Positions 30,413-35,066 of a DNA stretch of 35,066 bases are shown in pieces. A program made the translations under genes and the position numbers. The notes beneath the pieces are model-generated. The model saw only the letters and a list, made by a program, of their open reading frames with translations, was not told where the DNA came from and searched no databases. The number at the start of each line of letters is the position of its first letter. The first letter of the stretch is position 1. Origin of the DNA: Myxococcaceae bacterium (lineage in GTDB: Bacteria; Myxococcota; Myxococcia; Myxococcales; Myxococcaceae); the NCBI GenBank assembly GCA_004173515.1, contig SECN01000027.1, forward strand, positions 1 through 35,066, written 5' to 3'.

Positions 30413-30442
30413 GCCCAGCACTCCTGGGTGCGAGTGCTGGGC
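30413..30442 (+). terminator. Hairpin after the NRPS gene, terminator candidate
   Basis: GCCCAGCACT and AGTGCTGGGC form a perfect 10-bp stem around a 10-base loop, starting 24 bases after the TAG stop and 46 bases before the end of the convergent lipoprotein gene. There is no T-run after either arm, so it is not a classical intrinsic terminator; it could still stop or stabilise transcripts from both sides. Confidence 0.55.
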
Positions 30443-30487
30443 ACGCGCACTCCGTGGAAGGCACGGGGCACGGGAAGGGGAGCGTGT

Positions 30488-31297
30488 CTACAGGCGCAGC
30501 CCTGTGAACAGGTCGCCACTCTGCTGGATGTTGAGCCGCATGTTCGTGGCGGCATCCGCGCAAGTGCCCCGTCCGGTCTCCAGCCTCAGCACGTTCCCAT
30601 CCAGGGTCAGGTCCCCTGTCGCCAGGCAGCCCGAGATGTCGGTGCCATTGAGCCAGCCGCCCATGTACAGGCTCCCGCCGAAGGCGGCGGGATGCTCCGA
30701 GAATTCCTTGGGCAGTCCCATCGACACGCCCCGGCTTTCGAAGCGCATGGGCTCGTCCGACTGGAATGCGAACTCCAGCACATGGGGTTTGCCCTGGTAG
30801 GTGAAGCGCGCACGAAGCTGGAAGCTGGGCTGCTCCGGTGTCCCCGGGACCCAACGCGCGTCGATGGCGGGATAGTAGACGCGGGGGATGAACACCTGCT
30901 CGCCCCCTACGGACAGCCGCTTGCCGGTGCCCAACTCCACGGGGCCCGGGAGGTGAAGCACGCCAGGCATGTCCTCGGGGGACGCCGGGAGGGGGAGCGG
31001 GACAGGGGGACCCACGAAGTCATGGCAGGCCATCCGCGGGGAGAGCACCTCTTCATAGGCCTCGCAGCGTGTTGCGGGTGGCAGGTCCATCCGCAGGTCC
31101 GCCAGCCTGAAGGTCAAGGTCTCCACCGTGAAGCTGAGGCCGTCGAGCGAGACGAAGCTGGCCGAGGCCTGCGCGAGGGCGTCCGAGCCGTAGACGAAGT
31201 CGAACAGGTATCGGTCGGATTCGTCGGCCCCCCCGCAAGCGCAGAGCGCCAGGGTGGCGGTGAGTCCAACGGAATGGCGCCAGGAACGTGAAGGCAT
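30488..31297 (-). CDS. Unrecognised lipoprotein
   Basis: The 269-residue protein begins MPSRSWRH, then a hydrophobic stretch and LCACGG, giving a probable lipid-anchored Cys21 (Cys at -2 is unusual for a lipobox). The mature part is beta-rich, with the paired segments FDFVYGSDALAQASASF, LSFTVETLTFRLADLRM and VLEFAFQSDEPMRFES, and four further Cys (in RCEAY, MACHDF, SGCLAT and RGTCAD) that may pair. The first part loosely recalls MbnP-like metal-binding proteins, but this is not firm. A GTG 39 bases upstream (31336) is also in frame; the ATG at 31297 is chosen because the signal peptide follows at once, though neither has a clear ribosome binding site. It converges on the NRPS gene, so it is unlikely to share a transcript with it. 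No function is assigned. Confidence 0.75.
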   Translation of the reverse strand: MPSRSWRHSVGLTATLALCACGGADESDRYLFDFVYGSDALAQASASFVSLDGLSFTVETLTFRLADLRMDLPPATRCEAYEEVLSPRMACHDFVGPPVPLPLPASPEDMPGVLHLPGPVELGTGKRLSVGGEQVFIPRVYYPAIDARWVPGTPEQPSFQLRARFTYQGKPHVLEFAFQSDEPMRFESRGVSMGLPKEFSEHPAAFGGSLYMGGWLNGTDISGCLATGDLTLDGNVLRLETGRGTCADAATNMRLNIQQSGDLFTGLRL

Positions 31298-31490
31298 ATG
31301 GAAAGGGATTCGATGCTCGGATGAAGGTGCGTGCACCGCAGCCGGGCGCTTCGAGGGTGGCTCCCGGAAAGGTTCACTCTATAGCGGCGGCGCGGGAAAG
31401 GGACCGCCAGCGCGTCAAGGGCGTGCCCTGCGCTCCCACCCGGAAAGGCAGTGCGCGCGCGCCTGCCGGCCTGCCGCCGTGCTCACCGCG

Positions 31491-32228
31491 TTAGAGCTTC
31501 AGCCGCTTGAACACCGGCTCCGGGATGCTGCGGATGATGAGCATGATGAGCGCCCAGAAGCCGGGCACGTAGACCTCGTTCTTGCGCCCGTCCGCGGCCT
31601 TCAGCAGGCCGCGCGCCACCTGCTCCGGCGAGGCGAAGAGCTTGTTCTTCGGCACGTGCGCCGTCATCGGTGTGTCCACGAAGCCGGGCTTCACCGTCAC
31701 CACCGCCACGCCGGACTTCGCCAGCCGGTTGCGCAGGCCCTGGAGGAACACGCTCAGCGCGCCCTTGGACGCGCCATACACGTAGTTGCTCTGCCGGCCA
31801 CGGTCGCCGGCCACCGACGAAATCACCACCAGCGTGCCGGCCTTCTGCGCCTCGAAGCGGTTGGCCAGCTCCGTCAGCAGCGACGCGGCGGAGAGGAAGT
31901 TCGTGCGCAGCACCAGCTCCGCCGCCGCCCACGAGCGCTGGCTCTCGTCCTGGTCGCCCAGCACGCCATGCGCCAGCACCACCCCGTCCAGCCCGCCCAG
32001 CGCCTGCCATGCGCGCTCCACGAGGCTCCCGTGCGCTTCACAGTCGTTCAAATCCAGCGCCCGGAACTCCACCTTCGGCGCGCCGCGCGTGGACGCATCC
32101 TTCGCCACCGCCTCCAGGTTCGCGGCGTTACGGCCCACCAGGTACAGCGACGCCCCGCGCGCGGCGAGCAGCCGCACCGTGGCCTGGGCGATGGCGCTCG
32201 TGGCGCCGAGGACGATGACTTTCTTCAT
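31491..32228 (-). CDS. Short-chain dehydrogenase, DprE2-like keto-sugar reductase
   Basis: The 245-residue protein is a classical-type SDR: nucleotide-binding GATSAIA (residues 8-14), AHGVLGD near 86, Asn110, Ser138 in VISSVAG, and YGASK with Tyr151 and Lys155. VISSVAGDRGRQSNYVYGASK and the hydrophobic C-terminal segment (about 223-235) are typical of DprE2, the NADH-dependent partner that reduces the 2-keto intermediate made by DprE1 on a polyprenyl-phosphate ribose, giving the arabinose epimer. It acts at the inner face of the membrane. It is last in the operon, 16 bases after the DprE1-like gene. The sugar made in this organism may not be arabinose; the pairing, not the substrate, is what sequence supports. 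Confidence 0.88.
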   Translation of the reverse strand: MKKVIVLGATSAIAQATVRLLAARGASLYLVGRNAANLEAVAKDASTRGAPKVEFRALDLNDCEAHGSLVERAWQALGGLDGVVLAHGVLGDQDESQRSWAAAELVLRTNFLSAASLLTELANRFEAQKAGTLVVISSVAGDRGRQSNYVYGASKGALSVFLQGLRNRLAKSGVAVVTVKPGFVDTPMTAHVPKNKLFASPEQVARGLLKAADGRKNEVYVPGFWALIMLIIRSIPEPVFKRLKL

Positions 32229-32244
32229 GGGGACGGGGAGCCTG

Positions 32245-33636
32245 TCAGCGAAGGGCGAGCAGTGACGCCGGAGGAGCCGCGCTGTCGCCGCGCCCCTCCA
32301 GCGAAGGCATGGGCAGCGACACCGGATTCACCCGGCGCCAGAAGGAGGACGAGAAGGCCGGGTCCACGTACGGCGCGAACCGTTCACGCTGGGGGAAGTA
32401 CGCCGCGAAGCTCTCCGGGCCCATGCGCGCGTCCTTGGCCGGATACACCGCGCCGCCCGCCTCGCGCGTCACCCGGTCCAACGCCTCCACCAGCCGCCAT
32501 GTCTTCTCGCCCCGGTTGGCGAAGTCCAGGGCCAGCGTGATGCCGGGACGCGGGAAGGACAGCCATCCGGGGGATGGCAGGTCGCCGAACGTCTTGAGCA
32601 CGGACAGGAAGCTGGGCAGTCCGCCCCGGGCGCTGCGCTCCAGCAGCTCCTTCACCGCGTCGCGCGCGGTGGCGTGGGGCACCACGCACTGGAACTGGAG
32701 GAAGCCCTGCCGCCCATAGATGCGGTTCCACCCGTGCACCGCGTCGAGCGGGTAGAAGAACGGATCGTAGTGGATGAGCTGCTGGGACGGACGTCCACGC
32801 TGGCGGTGGTAGTACAGGAGGTTGAAAGCGGACACCGACAGCCGGTTGAGACAGAAGGCCGGCAGATCCACGGGCACCGCGAGCCCGGCGCCGTGCGACA
32901 GGTGGCTCTTCGCCAAAGGCAGACGTTCAAACTGCGACGGCGCGAAGTTGCCCCGGTAGAACAGCCCGCGCCCCAGCTTCCGGCCGCGCGCCAGACAGTC
33001 CACCCACGACACGGTGAACTCGTGGTCGGCCTCGGACTCGCGCGACACGCGGAAGAAGCCATCCAGGTTCTCGAAGGGAATCGTCTCCTGGACCACGAAG
33101 GGGTTGCGGATGGGGACCAGTTGCACCTCCGCCCAGGTGACGAGCCCCGTGAGCCCCAGGCCCCCCACCGTCGCGCCGAACCAGTCCGGGTTCTCCTCCA
33201 ACGAACACATCCGGCGGCTGCCATCCGAGCGCAGCAATTCGAACCTGCGCACGTGCCGGCCGAACGTCCCGGAGCGGTGGTGGTTCTTGCCATGCACGTC
33301 ATTGGCGATGGCGCCGCCCACCGTCACGAACTTCGTGCCCGGCGTCACCGGCAGGAACCAGCCCCGGGGCACGCACAGCCGCAGCAGCGTATCCAGCGAC
33401 ACGCCCGCCTCGCAGCGCGCCAGGCCCGTCGTGGGGTCGAAGTCGATGAGGCGATCCAACCCGGCGGTGAGCAGCAGCGTGCCCCCGGCGTTGAGACACG
33501 AATCGCCGTAGCTGCGGCCCAGGCCGCGCGGCAGCAGCGAGCCTTCACCGTGAGGCAGCGCATCCGAGCGCCACACGAGCGAGCGCGTCTGTTGTTCGAC
33601 GTGGGGGTAGCGCCCCCAGGAATCCGCCGGGCTCAT
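32245..33636 (-). CDS. FAD-linked oxidase, DprE1-like polyprenyl-phosphoribose 2-oxidase
   Basis: The 463-residue protein (M. tuberculosis DprE1 is 461) carries the FAD-binding vanillyl-alcohol-oxidase fold: WGRYP at 7, RGLGRSYGD (37-45), PGTKFVTVGGAIANDVHGKNHH (99-120) and GATVGGLGLTG (154-164). The C-terminal half has DPFFYPLDAVHGWNRIYG and YPAKDAR with Lys401, matching the catalytic Lys418 of the mycobacterial enzyme. The residue matching its Cys387 appears to be Ala369 in ITLALDF. It should oxidise C2 of a polyprenyl-phosphate ribofuranose. AGGAG lies eight bases before the ATG at 33636, and the preceding UbiA-type gene stops 13 bases upstream, so all three genes are likely one transcript. 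Confidence 0.9.
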   Translation of the reverse strand: MSPADSWGRYPHVEQQTRSLVWRSDALPHGEGSLLPRGLGRSYGDSCLNAGGTLLLTAGLDRLIDFDPTTGLARCEAGVSLDTLLRLCVPRGWFLPVTPGTKFVTVGGAIANDVHGKNHHRSGTFGRHVRRFELLRSDGSRRMCSLEENPDWFGATVGGLGLTGLVTWAEVQLVPIRNPFVVQETIPFENLDGFFRVSRESEADHEFTVSWVDCLARGRKLGRGLFYRGNFAPSQFERLPLAKSHLSHGAGLAVPVDLPAFCLNRLSVSAFNLLYYHRQRGRPSQQLIHYDPFFYPLDAVHGWNRIYGRQGFLQFQCVVPHATARDAVKELLERSARGGLPSFLSVLKTFGDLPSPGWLSFPRPGITLALDFANRGEKTWRLVEALDRVTREAGGAVYPAKDARMGPESFAAYFPQRERFAPYVDPAFSSSFWRRVNPVSLPMPSLEGRGDSAAPPASLLALR

Positions 33637-33649
33637 CGCGAGGCTCCTG

Positions 33650-35066
33650 TCACGTGGCCACCCACAGCACCAGCGCCGCGACGACGCCCACGACGTAGCT
33701 GACCCGGTCGCGCAGCGCGAAGATGAGCGGATCCTCGTTCACGAGTCCCCGGTGGGCCAGCACCCAGATGCGCCCCACCCAGTACAGCATCACCGGGCAG
33801 AGCAGCCACAGGCGCTCGGGATGGCCATACAGCGCGGTGACCTCCTTGCTGGTGATGTAGAGGGCCAGCACCAGCACGGACACCTGCCCTGCCGCCGTGC
33901 CCAGGCTCGCGAGCAACTCATAGTCCTGCGCCAGATAGCCGCGCCCGTGGGCGGACACCTCGTTGGACTGACGCAGCCGCCGCACCTCGCTCAGGCGCTT
34001 GAGCAGGGCCAGGGACAGGAAGAGGAAGGTGCTGAACATCAACAGCCAGCTCGACGTGGGCACGCCCACCGCCAGCGCGCCGCCAAAGATGCGCACGGTG
34101 TACAGGCCCGCCAGCACCAGCACGTCCAGCATCACCACCTGCTTGAGCCGCAGCGAGTACGCCAGCGTGAGCACCGAGTAGACGCCCAGCAGCGCGGCGA
34201 ACGACAGGGGCAGCGTCGTCAGGGCCACCATTGCGGCGAGCCCCAGCAGCACCGGCGCCAGCACCACGCCCGCCCGCACCGGCAGGTCGCCGGACGCGAA
34301 GGGACGCCGGGACTTGGTGGGGTGGCGCCGGTCCGACGCCAGGTCCAGCAGGTCGTTGATGACATACACGCTGGAAGCGCAGAGGCTGAAGGCCACGAAG
34401 GCCAGCACCGCGCGAGGCGCCATGCCCCCCTGCGTCGCCTTGTGCGCCGCCAGCAGCGGCACGAAGACGAGCGCGTTCTTGGCCCACTGGTGCACCCGCA
34501 GCGCCCGGACCCAGACGCGCCAGCCGGTGGGCGGCGCCTCGAAGACGCGGTGCACGGGCGGGCCCAGCGCCTGGGCCTGACGCAGCACCCCGGCCGTGGC
34601 GTGCACCACCACGACGCGCCGTGACTCGCGCCACAGCGGCAGGTCCACGCGGTCATTGCCCGCGTAGTCGAACGTGCCCAGCGCCTCGCGAAGCCGCGCG
34701 AGCTTGCGCGAACCCGACAGGTTCACCCCCGCTTCACTGGCGAACACGTCGCTGAACAATCCGACATGGGCCGCCACCGCGTCGGCGATGCGCCGGTCCG
34801 CCGCCGTGGCCAGGACCAGCCGCCGTCCCCGGGCGTGCTCCTCGCGAAGGAAGGTCAGCACGGGCTCGTTGTAGGGCAGCGACGTGACGTCCAGCCCCAC
34901 GCGGCGGGCGACCTCCGCCTTGAAGAAGGCCTTGCCCCGCAGCATCCAGAGCGGCGCCAGCAGCAGCAGCCACGGCGCGTGCTTGAAGAGCACGAGCAGG
35001 TTCTCGTGCAGCGTGTCCGTGCGCACCAGCGTCCCGTCCAGGTCGACCGCGAGCGGGACGTCGGGG
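33650..35066 (-). CDS. HAD phosphatase-UbiA prenyltransferase fusion, 5' end outside window
   Basis: The frame stays open to the right edge, and the codons beyond the GTG at 35026 encode the HAD motif I VDLDGTL (Asp at visible residues 8 and 10), so the gene starts outside the window. The 471 visible residues hold an N-terminal HAD domain (LATAAD as motif II, a Lys in SGSRK, YAGNDRVDLP as motif IV) and then a UbiA domain with about eight membrane segments. The UbiA part has RVHQWAKN, NDLLDLASDRRHPTKSRRP (about 237-255) and YSLRLKQVVMLDV, the pattern of decaprenyl-phosphate phosphoribosyltransferase, which transfers phosphoribose from PRPP to a polyprenyl phosphate. The HAD part could remove the 5-phosphate of that product, a step done by a separate protein in mycobacteria; this is inference. 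It is the first visible gene of the DprE1/DprE2 operon. Confidence 0.88.
   Translation of the reverse strand, partial: PDVPLAVDLDGTLVRTDTLHENLLVLFKHAPWLLLLAPLWMLRGKAFFKAEVARRVGLDVTSLPYNEPVLTFLREEHARGRRLVLATAADRRIADAVAAHVGLFSDVFASEAGVNLSGSRKLARLREALGTFDYAGNDRVDLPLWRESRRVVVVHATAGVLRQAQALGPPVHRVFEAPPTGWRVWVRALRVHQWAKNALVFVPLLAAHKATQGGMAPRAVLAFVAFSLCASSVYVINDLLDLASDRRHPTKSRRPFASGDLPVRAGVVLAPVLLGLAAMVALTTLPLSFAALLGVYSVLTLAYSLRLKQVVMLDVLVLAGLYTVRIFGGALAVGVPTSSWLLMFSTFLFLSLALLKRLSEVRRLRQSNEVSAHGRGYLAQDYELLASLGTAAGQVSVLVLALYITSKEVTALYGHPERLWLLCPVMLYWVGRIWVLAHRGLVNEDPLIFALRDRVSYVVGVVAALVLWVAT

Noticed and set aside
31380..31440. Minus-strand promoter for the lipoprotein from TTGACG and TATAGA
   Set aside because: The two boxes are 29 bases apart, too far for a sigma70 promoter.
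31254..32540. A 428-codon plus-strand frame across the lipoprotein start and the DprE2-like gene
   Set aside because: It overlaps two well-supported minus-strand genes and its translation is Arg/Ala/His-rich with no domain.
1..35066. tRNA, rRNA, CRISPR arrays, insertion sequences or attachment sites
   Set aside because: No cloverleaf, spacer-repeat pattern, transposase motif or terminal repeats were seen; the only long repeats are NRPS modules.

Overview
The window is GC-rich double-stranded bacterial DNA with high-GC third codon positions. Its gene style (megasynthetase with C-A-T modules, abundant lipoproteins, a DprE-type operon) points to a myxobacterium of the Myxococcus/Corallococcus kind. 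That placement is inference; no rRNA or marker gene is present.

Layout. Bases 1-3809 hold short ordinary genes: the 3' end of an unrecognised protein (+), a lipoprotein lipase of the alpha/beta-hydrolase fold (-), a small MscS-type mechanosensitive channel (+), and a two-gene redox operon (-) in which a one-cysteine peroxiredoxin overlaps a CPYC DsbA-like protein by four bases. Bases 3810-4253 hold no gene but contain two neighbouring dyads ahead of the main gene. Bases 4254-30389 are one gene for an 8711-residue nonribosomal peptide synthetase with eight C-A-T modules and a terminal thioesterase. A perfect 10-bp inverted repeat follows its stop codon. An unrecognised lipoprotein gene (-) converges on it. 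The right end (31491-35066, -) is a three-gene operon of DprE2-like reductase, DprE1-like FAD oxidase and a HAD-UbiA fusion cut by the window edge; it resembles the route to polyprenyl-phosphate pentofuranose sugars.

What the NRPS should make. Pocket residues read by eye against PheA give: basic/Lys-like, Leu, Val-like, Val/Ile-like, Ala, Ala, Ala, Val. There is no epimerase, methyltransferase, cyclase or oxidase domain, and no tailoring, transport or MbtH gene in the window. The protein begins with a condensation domain, so either an acyl group starts the chain or a partner supplies it. I do not recognise a described myxobacterial peptide with this order.

The most striking structural signal is how the gene was built. 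Modules 3 and 4 have exactly the same length (3171 nt). Modules 5, 6 and 7 also match one another exactly (3135 nt), share one alanine code and are almost identical in DNA. The adenylation domain of module 8 is a colinear copy of the module 3/4 type between a different C domain and a different carrier domain, and C5 looks like a chimera of the two families. The synthetase therefore looks like a recent record of in-frame module duplication and domain exchange.
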